Source: Diphasiastrum complanatum
Lineage: Eukaryota > Streptophyta > Lycopodiopsida > Lycopodiales > Lycopodiaceae
Direction: 5' to 3'
NCBI GenBank assembly: GCA_029204225.1
Contig: CM055102.1
Span: forward strand, 20,251,861 to 20,315,860
Length of the DNA stretch: 64,000 bases
The notes beneath the pieces are model-generated. The model was not told the DNA's origin. It did no database searches and worked only from the letters and a program-made list of their open reading frames with translations. Every line of letters begins with the position of its first letter. Position 1 is the stretch's first letter. This document shows, in pieces, positions 11,465 through 22,014 of the stretch. Made by a program: the position numbers and the translations under genes.

Positions 11465-11865
11465 ATTCTAAATCCCTCCAAGGAATAGAGACCAAAACAT
11501 TGAACATACAATCATAAGTGAATGATTCTAAGTACCTCCATGGAATAGAGACCAAAACATTGAACATAAATTCATAAGAAAACAAAGATCAAAATATTAA
11601 ACATAAAATCATCAGTGGATTGACTATAAGTATCCTTAAGAGACAAAGATCACAACTCCCCATTGTAACACTTTCACTTACCAATTAAATTGGTAAGTAC
11701 CTCCACGGAATAGAGACCAAAACATTGAACATAAAATCATAAGAAAACAAAGTTCAAAATACTAAACATAAAATCATCAATGGATGGACTATAAGTACCT
11801 TTAAGAGACAAAGATCACAACTCCCCATCGTAACACCTTCACTTACCAATTAAATTGGAATCTCA
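11465..11865. repeat. Tandem repeat, about 165-bp unit
   Basis: Two nearly complete copies start at TAAGTACCTCCA (about 11529 and 11694) and end with CACTTACCAATTAAATTGG. A partial copy precedes them from about 11470. Shared core: GAATAGAGACCAAAACATTG. The array sits between two gag-like segments on the minus strand and has no coding content. Confidence 0.8.
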
Positions 11866-11989
11866 ACCTCCAATGATGCCTACATTCCTCAAAAGGAGGT
11901 TTCAATCTTGAGACTGTAAGAGAGATCACTCCACTCTATACACTGTATTCAAAAAAGAGCTAAAAGGTTACATAGATAACAAACAAACT

Positions 11990-12480
11990 ATAAAATTTTG
12001 TATAGTACATCCCTCTAAAATAACTTGGCAACATTTTGGTCATAGTCTAAATCATCTTTCAAGTCTTTCTAAGTAATGGACTTATTAACCTTCAGCTGCT
12101 TCATAAGATGCTTTCTCTTATTTTTACGAGTTTTGGTTGAAGTCTTCGTTGATGGTTTTGCAGACTTTGAAGAGCTTCGAGTTGAAACTTCAAAGACATC
12201 TTCAAAATTGCTTGGCCAATAAGTATATGTAGTTAACAAGGTGCCTTCGTCAAAGCATTCAATCCTCTGAACAACTGCATCATCCTATTTTTTCTTGGAG
12301 TCTGCTTTTGCACTAGGAGTTTGCACATACTTGTACAAAACCTTCAGCTTAGGTGGCTTTAGGCAGTTTGCAACAGTATGGCCTTCTCCCGAATAATTTG
12401 AACATAAAGAACATAGCTGATTGGTCAGCGTCAATGAGGTTATGGGCAGTCGGGTAAATAGTGGCCTTGTGCACTACAGT
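11990..12480 (-). pseudogene. Gag-like fragment with a damaged zinc knuckle (minus)
   Basis: The minus strand encodes CSNYSGEGHTVANC followed by a Lys/Ser-rich tail. This fits the knuckle pattern CX2CX4HX4C except that the second Cys is Tyr. It is probably the upstream part of the gag seen at 10340-11433, now separated from it by the tandem repeat at 11465-11865, or the remains of a second copy. Confidence 0.5.
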
Positions 12481-12651
12481 TATACTAGTATTTTGTGTAA
12501 TGGACCCTCCAAATTCATCTATAGGTAGACTGAATTCAATTCATTTCTCACTTGTGCTAGCGGAGCTCTTGCAAATTTTTCTCGCGACCCAAACTATCTG
12601 CCAACTCTTTTTTGCCTTCTGATATACACTCGCACTTACTGTCCAGTCACC

Positions 12652-14808
12652 ATGTCTTCTACCGGCACCTCTCAGTCTTCAAAATACTCCATTCATTGTG
12701 GTGTTCCAACTGCAACGCACATCATGATGCTCCCTAGCGCAAGCATGGTCGCTCAATGGATGACCCTTTCTGGGCCTTTGCTCATGGCAATGGGAATCTA
12801 CGAGCGTGCCTTCCCTGGAAAAATCAACATGCATTTCATTACCATGGTCTTTATCACGTGGACTGAGGCCAAGTCTAAGCTTTATGTCACTTTCCAGAAT
12901 ACCACCCACAAGGTGCGTGTTACTGAAGCCGTCCTTGCTGCCATAGGAATCACATATGGTAAGGAGCCATCTCCAAACCATAAGCACGCCAAGAACATGA
13001 TTAAGCCATTCATTGACACCTCCTTTGAGTTTTATTGGACTCATGATGGATATCTCCTAGACTCCATCCGAGATCCAATCATCCAGGCTGCAGCCCAGCT
13101 TCTGAACAGCTTCCTGATGGTTGACAACCTCAAAAAGAAATGAATTTCCTCACAGATCCTACACCGTATTGTCGACTCCAACTACAAGGTAGGATCTAGC
13201 CCGCTCGAGTCTTATAACTGGTATAAGACGGTTTTTGGAGAGTTGAAGAGGGTAATCAAGGAGAACACTAAGCAACAATTTGCGGCTGGCCCTCTCCTCT
13301 CTCTATTATCCACAAGAAGATATATTTGAAGAAGAAAATTTATAGGCACTTGTTCCACGGAAACCAAGGATAGTACCACCAGGTCCTCCTGCTGCTACCA
13401 CCTCCACGATAGTTGATTCTGGTGATGCTCTCAGTTTAGTCTCAAGCCTTGCGCAAGTGATCTAGTCTATGCTGGAGAATAAAAAAGAAATGGAGCAGCG
13501 CACCTCGGATATGGGTTCTATAAACACACTTATTAGCCAGAAAGTCATCCGGCTGGACAAAGACTTGAAGATCGCCAAGCAACATGAAGCCAAGTATGAA
13601 GTTGAGATGAAGAAGACATAGCAATTGGCTGATTGCCTAGAAGATTATGTCAGTACACTGTAGAATGCCCTTACAACCGCCCAAGGCCAAGTGGACAAAG
13701 TCGTGCAGGATGCAAAGCAACAAGTGCAGCTACTCCAGTGTCAACTGTAGATGGTTGAGCAAGATCACACACATCTCCAAGGTGAATTGGATGTACCACC
13801 CTTGAGCGTGATGCCTATCTACTAACGCAAATACCTGATCATCCGATAACTCCGACGGAAATCGCGTATTTGTTTAAAAATGTTGAAACTTATAAAGTGG
13901 CCCTTCAAGGATTCCAAGGCCGCTTTGACAAATTCAAGGGTACGGCCTCAACTGAGTTGGAAAAGGCCAGAGCAACCATCAATAAATATGAAAAGGTTGC
14001 CGCTCAGGTTTTGGAGTCTAATCCTCAGATCCAAGTTCCATTGATGCCACAGTTCTTGCCTTAGTGCCAGGATCAGGCAAGACTGGCTACAGATTTGGAT
14101 TCAAGCATGGAACATGGTGGAGCTCCCGAAGTCGAAGAAGTTCAACCAATTTCATAGGCAACGCAAACAGGTCCATCCACTTCAGGGACCAGACCATTGT
14201 TCAGAAGACCAATCAGCGTCAAGGACCAGATCCAGAGCTTTTTAGCGCAACATTCCCATGAGTCCTTGCATGGTGGTTGGGTCATCAAGTTTAAGACCTC
14301 TGAAATTGAGGCCGACAAAGAATTGGATAAGATACCTGCATTGGGAGAGCAACCGGCCTGGAGAATGACAGTTTTTGAGAAAACTTCAAAATCAATCAGG
14401 AGTTATGTGGCCAGCCCTCACCAATTGCATGTAGATCCATCTACGAACCAATGCCGTGTAGGGAATAAGTGAAAAGATTTGGGATTGGCCATGGACAAAA
14501 TCACCATCCATACGCCGAATTGGCCAATCATCCACCAACCTTACAATTACTAGGTGATATCACTAGATTTCCATCGAGCCCTACAAGCATACCAGCGGGA
14601 GTATATCCACTCTCCCGATCCAATAGTGAGGCAATCGACGCTGTTCGCAAAAGATATAACTTTACTGGCGTCCATTGCAACACGATGGGATGATTGCCTT
14701 TCCACTTTGGTGTTCGATCTGAATAAGCCAATGGCGTCAAAAAGTATTAAAAATCAGCTGCTAGTGGCAAGATTATATTTCTGTGCTGCAATGATTGGAG
14801 GCTCCTAG
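12652..14808 (+). pseudogene. Accessory 3' ORF of element D (decayed)
   Basis: A 163-codon open frame starts at ATG 12652. It continues, through shifts and stops, as a sequence parallel to the minus-strand ORF of element C: an N-terminal part with AAQLLNSFLMVDNLKKK, then LSLVSSLAQVI followed by TAG (13463-13465), a heptad-rich coiled coil (about 13480-13800), block 1 with GGWVIKFKTSEIEA and QPAWRM (about 14260-14380), and block 2 with WDDCLSTLVFD and ARLYFCAAM, ending at TAG 14806. Compared with C, a linker of roughly 190 codons is missing after LLSLL (about 13310). The ORF ends just before the polypurine tract and LTR. No known domain is recognised; coiled coil suggests self-assembly, but this is inference. 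Confidence 0.7.
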
Positions 14809-15000
14809 GAATCACGGTTCATAGCTTGGACGACGTCAAAATGGATCGCCGGAGCACATCATTTTTTTTGCTGCACCACCTAGATTTCAACACTGCCCGA
14901 CTCGATTTCATGGAGAAGGTGCAGTATCATTTAATAAATATTTGACACGATGCAAATAAAAGCCCACAATAACTGCATCTTGCAGGTGTCGTGGGACCGC

Positions 15001-15022
15001 CACCAGTTTTGGTGGGGGATAC
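15001..15022 (+). promoter_or_regulatory. Polypurine tract of element D
   Basis: CACCAGTTTTGGTGGGGGATAC precedes the LTR start. The same sequence is found, inverted, beside LTR C, and a related one beside LTR B. Confidence 0.75.
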
Positions 15023-15678
15023 TATTGGAGGGTTTGCGGATCCCGAGGCAATCCTAACCCTAGCTAATAAGTGAGAGAGATTTGACACCTTGCGTGTGTA
15101 AGTCCAATTTTATGATCACATAGTTATTTGATAATTAGAAAGTCAATAAAAGGACCTTAGGCCTTTTTGCAGGACTTTTAATGTCACAGGGCCTAAATGT
15201 CAAGTTAGTGAATAAAGTTGGGTCTCACTTCAATTTTGGATGGTTCCCACTCTTTTTTTGAATTTGAATAACTAGAGAGGCAGAAGTGGACCAATAGGGT
15301 TTTGAAGGCCAAAGTCCTCCTCTCTACTATAAAAAGGGACCAACTCGAGTTTCCTACACATGTACATATTTTCATTTCAATAAAACAGATTGGTTCTCTT
15401 ATGAAATGGATTTATAAATGTCCTTGCTCTCTATCACTTTTTCTCTATTTCTCATGCTTTTTATTGTGTTTGCTACTTGTTGGATCTGATTATTATTGGG
15501 ATTGAATGTTCTTATGCTTTTTGCGAGAGAGAAAGGGAGAGAGAGAAAGAGTAAGCTATCTTCATTGTGGATCATAGTGTTAATGGATGTAGTGTTAACT
15601 GGTAGTGTTAATGGATGTTAGAGATAGATCTGAATCCTCCATTCATGCTGAATTCGAAAATATGCTATCGCTCTCATG
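15023..15678 (+). mobile_element. 3' LTR of element D
   Basis: Opens with TATTGGAGGGTTTGCGG (family consensus TGTTGG) and matches LTR C, read in reverse, through CTATCGCTCTCATG at about 15678. The last ~20 bases of the family end (GGAACGAATC...GTGACA in C) are absent, so this LTR is slightly truncated. The TATA box TATAAAAAG is at 15328-15336. About 656 bp remain. A GA-rich patch lies at about 15522-15550. Confidence 0.8.
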
Positions 15679-15779
15679 TTGTTTGGTATTCCTTCACTAT
15701 GGTCTGAATTCGACTCGGCCATTTTTTGAAAGTTTTGAATTTTTTTTGGAAGCTCTCTGGAGTGGTGTCGGATAGAAAT

Positions 15780-16620
15780 TGGTGGCTACAATGGTGGATG
15801 CAAAACGTCGGAGACAGTGCCGGATGCAATGGCAGATGAAAACGCGTCGGATGCAAAAAGGTGAACGTAAATGCGTCGAATGCAAAAAGGTGAATGCAAA
15901 CTCGTCGGATGCAAAAAGGTGGATGCAAACTCGTCGAATGCAAAAAGGTGAATGCAAACTCGTCGAATGCAAAAAGGTGAATGCAAACTCGTCGGATGCA
16001 AAAGTATAGATAGATGGAAACTCGATGGCTACAAAAAAGAGATGGTGGATGGAAACTTAAAAAGTGGTAGCTAACAACTGACGGATGCAAATCAATGAAG
16101 CTGTCGGATGGAAAAAACAAGAAAAAAACGTAGATGTAGATGACAATGGAGGGAGGCTAGAGTTATGAAGCAACTAAATGGGTGGAAAGAAACATAAAGA
16201 TAGAGGTTGTGAAAAACAAAAAACTTATAAGTTTCAAAAGATGATAGAGTATGCGAGTAGGGAGCAAAAGACGTGTATAAAAGCAATGGAGGATGGATCA
16301 AATGGAAGGGAAATTGGATGTGGTCAGAATGCAACAAAGACTGGCTAAACCGGATCAAAAAATAAAAAGATCGCTAGAAATTTGCCAATCAGTCGTGAAC
16401 TCATCTGAAAATTGTATGAAGTAAGAAGGAACGGGACGGCCGACATATTTATACTCAAAATTTTAGGTCAGGCGTCGGATGCAAATATCATCGGATGCTA
16501 ATGGATTTGTCGGATGCAAATGAAACAGGAGTTGGCAGATGCAAATCATTGGATGCATCTTGTCGGATGCAAATTAGAACGTATTGTTGGATGCAATGTC
16601 AGATGGAAAAAATATTTTTT
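15780..16620 (+). repeat. Field of degenerate TCGGATGCAAA motifs
   Basis: The motif GTCGGATGCAAAT and close variants recur more than a dozen times across about 840 bp, first as a regular minisatellite (15835-16010) and then scattered with variable spacing to about 16605. On the minus strand it appears as open frames rich in Cys, Ile, Phe and Leu, which I regard as artefacts of the repeat. No known transposon end was found at either side. Confidence 0.75.
15835..16010 (+). repeat. 29-bp minisatellite
   Basis: Six copies of a unit like CGTCGGATGCAAAAAGGTGA plus ATGCAAACT, starting at 15844, 15874, 15903, 15932, 15961 and 15990 (periods 30, 29, 29, 29, 29). Confidence 0.9.
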
Positions 16621-16759
16621 GATTTTTAAATAAGTGTAAAACCAATGGGTTTACAGAAATTGTGGGAGGAAATATACATAGAAGGAAAAAACAGAAAAGT
16701 ATAAGATAAAATATCATAGAAAGATATTTCTACACATGACTTACCAAAAAATTATCCTC

Positions 16760-18850
16760 GTAGTACCTCCATAGTCAGCTACCATTGACTAATGTGTCAA
16801 GGGGTATGCCTTCTAGGGTTTCTAACTGGACTGCACCATTGGTGAAAATTTTCTTGATTTCAATTTCCTAGGATGGACCTTGGAAGATGTATAAAGTAAA
16901 ACTTCATCACCATCATGAATATCCTTAGTCTTGACATGACAATCATGCCAAGCCTTCTGTCGTCGTTTATGAACTCATTGTGCATTGTAAGAGATAAGAC
17001 GTGTTTCACACAGTTTCGTCAATGTAAAGAGTCAATTTTGGACTTGGTGTTGATAAGCACTATCGTCACACAAGTCAGTGGCATATGCTAAAGTGACGCT
17101 TAGAGAAGGAATTAAAAACTCTATTGGCATAATAGCCTCTTGGCCATATACCAACTCAAATGGTGTTTTCCAACCCGTGGCTCGCTTTGTCGTTATTCGA
17201 TATGCCTAGACAACAGAAAATAATTTTGTTTCCTAGTTTGATCGACTTGTTTTTACTATCTTGGTCAAGGCTTTACAAATCGTTTTATTCATAGATTCAG
17301 CTAATCCATTACATCTAGGATAGTACGGGGTGCTCTTTCGGTGTATAATGAAGTAATGAGTCAGTAAACTGTTGAATACTTCATTAAGGAAGTGAGAACC
17401 TCGATCACTAACAAGCTCTATTGGACAGTCGAATCTAGTGATAATGTTTTCATAGAGGAAGCGTGCTACAGATTTTGCATCTGCTTTCTGCGTTGCTCTA
17501 GCCTCTATCCATTTGGTTGCATAATCAGTGGCAATCAAGATATATTGTGATTGTGTGACACGTGCTGCTGAACTAATAGGTCTAACAAAATCGATACCCC
17601 ATTTTTGAAATGCTTGACTTTCAAGTATTGGAGTAAGGAGATTGTGGTCGGCTTTCTTGGTATTCTTTGCGCATTGGCAAACATCGTAAGTGTCTTTGAA
17701 AAGAGTTGGCCACCGAAATCCTGTCAAAAGAATCGCCCTAATAGTAGCATCAGAGGAGGAATGTCCGTCCCCAATACCTTCATGTGTGTTAAGGCAATGA
17801 TTTGTCAGACTTCAGATTCGTTCAGATTGTGTTAAGGCAATGACCTTCGTGTAATACCATCAACACCTAACTTATATAATTGTCCCGCAATAAGATGGTA
17901 TGGTAAATATTTTATAATAAGTTTTATTTTTTGCGGTTTCGTCAACTAAGGATCTATTTTTCAGTGGGTAGATATCTATTGATATCATCTGCCCATAACG
18001 AAATTGCATCTATATAAAATAGACACGCATCTGGTAACTCATCATTTATTGGCTCATCAAATGCTTTAGCATTAGGTAATAATGATGATCACCCAAAAAA
18101 TGTTGTGATCCCTTCCGAATAACAACTTGAAAGTTGAATTCTAAAAAAATCAATAGCCATCATGCAATTCGTCCAGTTTTGCAAGGTTTATTCAATAGGT
18201 AAAGAAGAGCATGATGGTCGGTATAGAAAACAAAAAGCTGGCCTAGCAAATAATGTCGAAATTGTTGAACAACTTAGACCAGTGCTAGTGCTTCTCGACT
18301 TGTTGTGGAATAGTTAACCTTGGTTGAAACAAGCTGACGGCTTAGGAAACAGATTGGAAAACCCTTTTCGAATTCTTCGGGTTGCGTTAAAACAACACCA
18401 ATAGCATACTTACTAGCGTCTGTATGCACATGGAACTCCTTATTATAATCGGGCACGCGAAGAATGAGTGCAGTGACTAAAGTCTGTTTGAGGTCTTCGA
18501 AAGCTTTAATCATGTCTTTTGTCTACCTTGGATCAATAACGATTTGATATACTAATCGTGCTTAATCAGCGTAGTGTATTATAAAAATTCAATAATAACC
18601 TGTGCGGCCCAGAAAGACGTAAATTTCTTTCACTATTCTTGGTAGGGGCATTTCTAGAATCACTCTGATCTTGTCGGGATTAGTGACTATACCATTTTGA
18701 GAAATGATATGGCCCAGCACCACACCATGGGTAACCCAGATTTGGCACTTTTCGAGATTGAATGAAATTTCGAACCTTTGACAACGTATGAGCACTTGTT
18801 CAAGGGCATCGAGATGCTTATCTTGAGAGGAGTGCACACCAAGATAAATA
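16760..18850 (-). pseudogene. Ty3/gypsy pol remnant (RT end, RNase H, integrase), minus
   Basis: Reading the minus strand: RT C-terminal part (18837-18589) with VTHGVVLGHIIS, then RNase H (about 18513-18050) with HTDASKYAIGVVL, YSTTSREALALV and a broken FYTDHH-like segment, then integrase (about 17900-17233) with CQCAKN, ATDYATKWIEA, SDRGSHF and NGLAESMNK, supplying all three acidic catalytic residues. The tail (to about 16780) includes [15 protein letters not shown] and AWHDC. The RT catalytic core is missing: similarity stops near 18850, at the edge of the 215-bp tandem repeat. A 164-codon stretch of integrase is still open. Confidence 0.85.
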
Positions 18851-18861
18851 CAGTACTTGCG

Positions 18862-19545
18862 GATTCTGATAGAAAATTTTCACTTAGAAAATACTGATTT
18901 TTTTTTTTAAAGAATTCGCTAGAAATCGTTCAGACTTTGGACGATTTCATGGTATGGTCGACGATTTCTGATAAGGAGTTTTCACTGACAAAATATTGAT
19001 TTTTTAATTGTTTTGAATTTTTTGCAAAGGACAGAATTTGTAGAGAATGTATAGAAATTGTTTAGAGTGTGGGTGATTTTATGGTATGGTCCACGATTTC
19101 TGATAATGAAATTTTATTTATTTTTAGAATTCGTCAGAAATCATTCAGACTTCGGACGATTTCATGGTATGGTCGACGATTTTTGATAAGGAGATTTCAT
19201 TGACAAAATATTGATTTTTAAATTTTTTTAAATTTTTTGCAAAGGACAAAATTTGTAGAGGATATATAGAAATCGTTCAGACTGTGGGCGATTTCACGGT
19301 ATGTCTGACGATTTCTGATACTAAATTTTTTTATTTCTTTTGGAATTCGTTAGAAATCGTTCAGACTTCGGATGATTTCATGGTATGATCGATGATTTTT
19401 GACAAAGAATTTTCATTGTCAAAATCTTGATTTTTGAATTTTTTGCAAATGACAAAATTCACAAAGGGTACAAAGAAATCGTGCTCACTGTGGGCAATTT
19501 CGTGGTATGACTGGTGATTTCTAATACTGAGGTTTTGTTGATAGA
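18862..19545 (+). repeat. 215-bp tandem repeat, three copies
   Basis: Copies begin at AATTCGCTAGAAATCG (about 18913), about 19128 and about 19344, giving periods of 215 and 216 bp; a partial copy precedes. Each unit contains two related halves built on GATTTCATGGTATGGTC and ACGATTTCTGATA. The array lies directly before the retroelement segment at 19655, where an untranslated leader would be. Confidence 0.85.
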
Positions 19546-19654
19546 CAAGGAAAATAGTGAAAATGGTACTTTTTTGATAAAAAATAGGCTAAATCTATGA
19601 GATAGAATTTGTGGAGCTGTTGGAGAACTGATCTTTGATAGATCTAGCCTCAGT

Positions 19655-19805
19655 GAAGCCGACAAATTCTAATACCAAGATTTGGTTGGAAAACAATGAA
19701 TTTTGACAATATATCAGGGTGTTTTCAGAGAATCTGAACATGGTCAAAATTTGTGGAAGTGATGAAATGAGAGATCAGTGTATGTTCTGGCTGCAGACAG
19801 ACCAA
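19655..19805 (+). repeat. Copy of the segment at 1-158
   Basis: Same orientation as 1-158 with scattered substitutions. It leads into the protease/gag-like frames that follow. Confidence 0.6.
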
Positions 19806-20490
19806 AATTGCGGTTTGATTTTCACCATAGAGTGTGTAGTCCTAGATTTTCTGGATGAACCGTACACCTATCGATTCCTTCTTGGTACACCTTGGTTAGA
19901 AATTGGCCGGAGTGATTCAAGATTGGAAATTTTTTTTTTTGGCAATAGAGACAAGAGAATCTCTGTTGATGCCACAGGAAAGATAAAGCCTACACGGATG
20001 GAAACTTGGTAGAAAGCTCAACAAGCTCATATGGACAAACTAATTGCTGATTTCCAGAACACTATGAAAAATATTGTTGATAATTTTTTTTTAGCAAGAG
20101 AAAATGTCTGGTGTCCTATCTGTTCACAGAATCACACTTCTAATGAGTGCCCCCAACTGAAAACCCATTTTCTATTAGCAACCAGACCTATGTATCAGCA
20201 TTACCGCCCCTTCACTCCACAACAACCCATGCCACCACCAAGAGTTTATCAACCACGACCAACTGCACCCAATCAGTTCCAACTACGCCAACAGTTTGTC
20301 GTTAATCAACTTGTTTCACAACTAGCTGTGCATTTTTTTGATCCAAATTCCATAGATCTAGCAACTTATTTTGTGGATGACACTACTCCATCAGGATACT
20401 CCTCTGAACAGGTGTTATATTATTTGTATGATCCTAATGCCCCGATGTACGATCCAAACCAAGTTGTGTTTGCGATGCAACAATTTCCGT
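19790..20490 (+). pseudogene. Protease-like and gag (zinc knuckle) remnant
   Basis: Frame 19719-20009 carries ECVVLDFLDEPYTY and LLGTPWLE, which resembles the C-terminal half of a retroviral-type aspartic protease (LLG followed by a hydrophobic pair). A second frame (20031-20489, 153 codons) carries the knuckle CPICSQNHTSNEC and then a Pro/Gln-rich, Tyr/Asp-rich tail. The knuckle region matches the minus-strand gag at 11.3 kb. Finding a protease-like segment before the knuckle reverses the usual gag-protease order, so either the first assignment is wrong or two fragments are joined. Confidence 0.5.
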
Positions 20491-20499
20491 AATACACCA

Positions 20500-22010
20500 T
20501 GTTAAGGATTGCCCTTCATGCTTGCTCTGACACAGTTGTGCTAATTCTGGGAGATTTATTGATTGACGTCTATTATGTGGGTCTAAATATGTGTTTGTAA
20601 GTCTGTAACCTATGTCGTTTCGTGATCATGTTCTTTCAGTTTGTTCATTTTTTTTACTTTTCTTTTTACATCCTTTTACGTTATGTTTTTTTTTTTGCAT
20701 GTCAGTCAGAATCTCTAAAGTACTCAGGCATAACTTTCAACTTCTATTCCAAAAAATTATCTTGTGCACTGCCATTATCACCATACTCCATCAGATATTA
20801 TCTACCGGTGTGAGGTCAAAACAAATTATCTTCACAAGCAATGTTGTGCAACCCCAAACCACAATTCAAATGTGAGGAAAAATCACTACTCATAAGACAC
20901 AAGCCGGAGACCACTTGCATAAGCTTCCAAGCAGTATTTTCTTATGAGTGGACTCCCAAGACACAACATACAGGTTGGAGAAACGCAGTTAAGGGGACTT
21001 CACAACACATGTTCTATTTGGAAACAAATGGAGCACATTATCTGGCTACCAATATTATCCAACAAAAGATCCGTCTTCCCAACAAGATGGAAGGTTTCCA
21101 AAAAAAAAAATACAATCACCTTCAATAAGCAGTTGATTTTACGTAAGCAATACAGAATCCACACTTTTCCAACTATATATCCATGACAACTACTTCAACA
21201 AAGCCCAAAGTTGTAATATGAAAGAAATGGAATTATGGATCCATGACCTCAAGGACAAATGTCATTTTCAAAGGCAAACAACGATGACTCTTTGGAAAAT
21301 TGTACATTGAGCATTTATTATGAACATGTAAAACACAACACACAAGATCCATATCATCCCTTCTCCACACCCCTTGTTCCACCATATAATTCATCTTGAA
21401 GATTCATCTCACTTTTCCCATTCATGCCTCAAGACCTCCTTCCCACCTGATTGATCAATCTGAACTTGCTCTAGTTCTCAATTGAGGCACTTCGTGGAGC
21501 AGACAAGTCTACAACATCTACAACATACAAACGATGCCAATTCAAAACTCCCGCCTGAGCAAAGACAAGCATATTATCAAAAGAACCTTGGAGATTTTCC
21601 ACAAAAAACAACAAGTGGTGTTTTTGCAATTAAAGAAATCGACAAGTTATTCACTTGTTGACTATTCAAAGGGCACTACTTTATGCAAAAAAAAAAAAAA
21701 ATGGCGATCGTTCAAGCATGTATTCCAAGCAATCCTTCATGGAGCTCTCAACGATACAATAGACCTCAAAGAAGCTGCAATCAAAATTCTGCCAACATCC
21801 TGTCTTCAAGAGACAACTATGAGCAACAAACCTTTGATCCATTCATTCACCTCCACCACCACCCCCATATCCGATTCACATCTTACCACTTACCTCCATC
21901 TTCATCTCATTACCATTCATTCACTCCCACACCATAAGGAGCGGGGTTTTTTATATTGCCATTGGTGTGGACTGTCCAAGGACTGAGCAAGAGGAATTCA
22001 AAATGAGTAA
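20500..22010. other. Mostly unassigned retroelement flank
   Basis: No motif-bearing frame was recognised. A short stretch near 21130-21185 (TTTACGTAAGCAATACAGA, then ATCCACACTTTTCCA) resembles 7500-7535 in the 3' untranslated part of element B, hinting that part of this stretch is a gypsy 3' region. A poly-A run lies at about 21688-21701. Confidence 0.3.
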
Positions 22011-22014
22011 TATA

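Noticed and set aside
15674-16120. Long overlapping minus-strand frames (148, 91 and 71 codons)
   Set aside because: All three frames stay open because of the 29-bp repeat and have repetitive Cys/Ile/Phe/Leu composition; no start context or motif.
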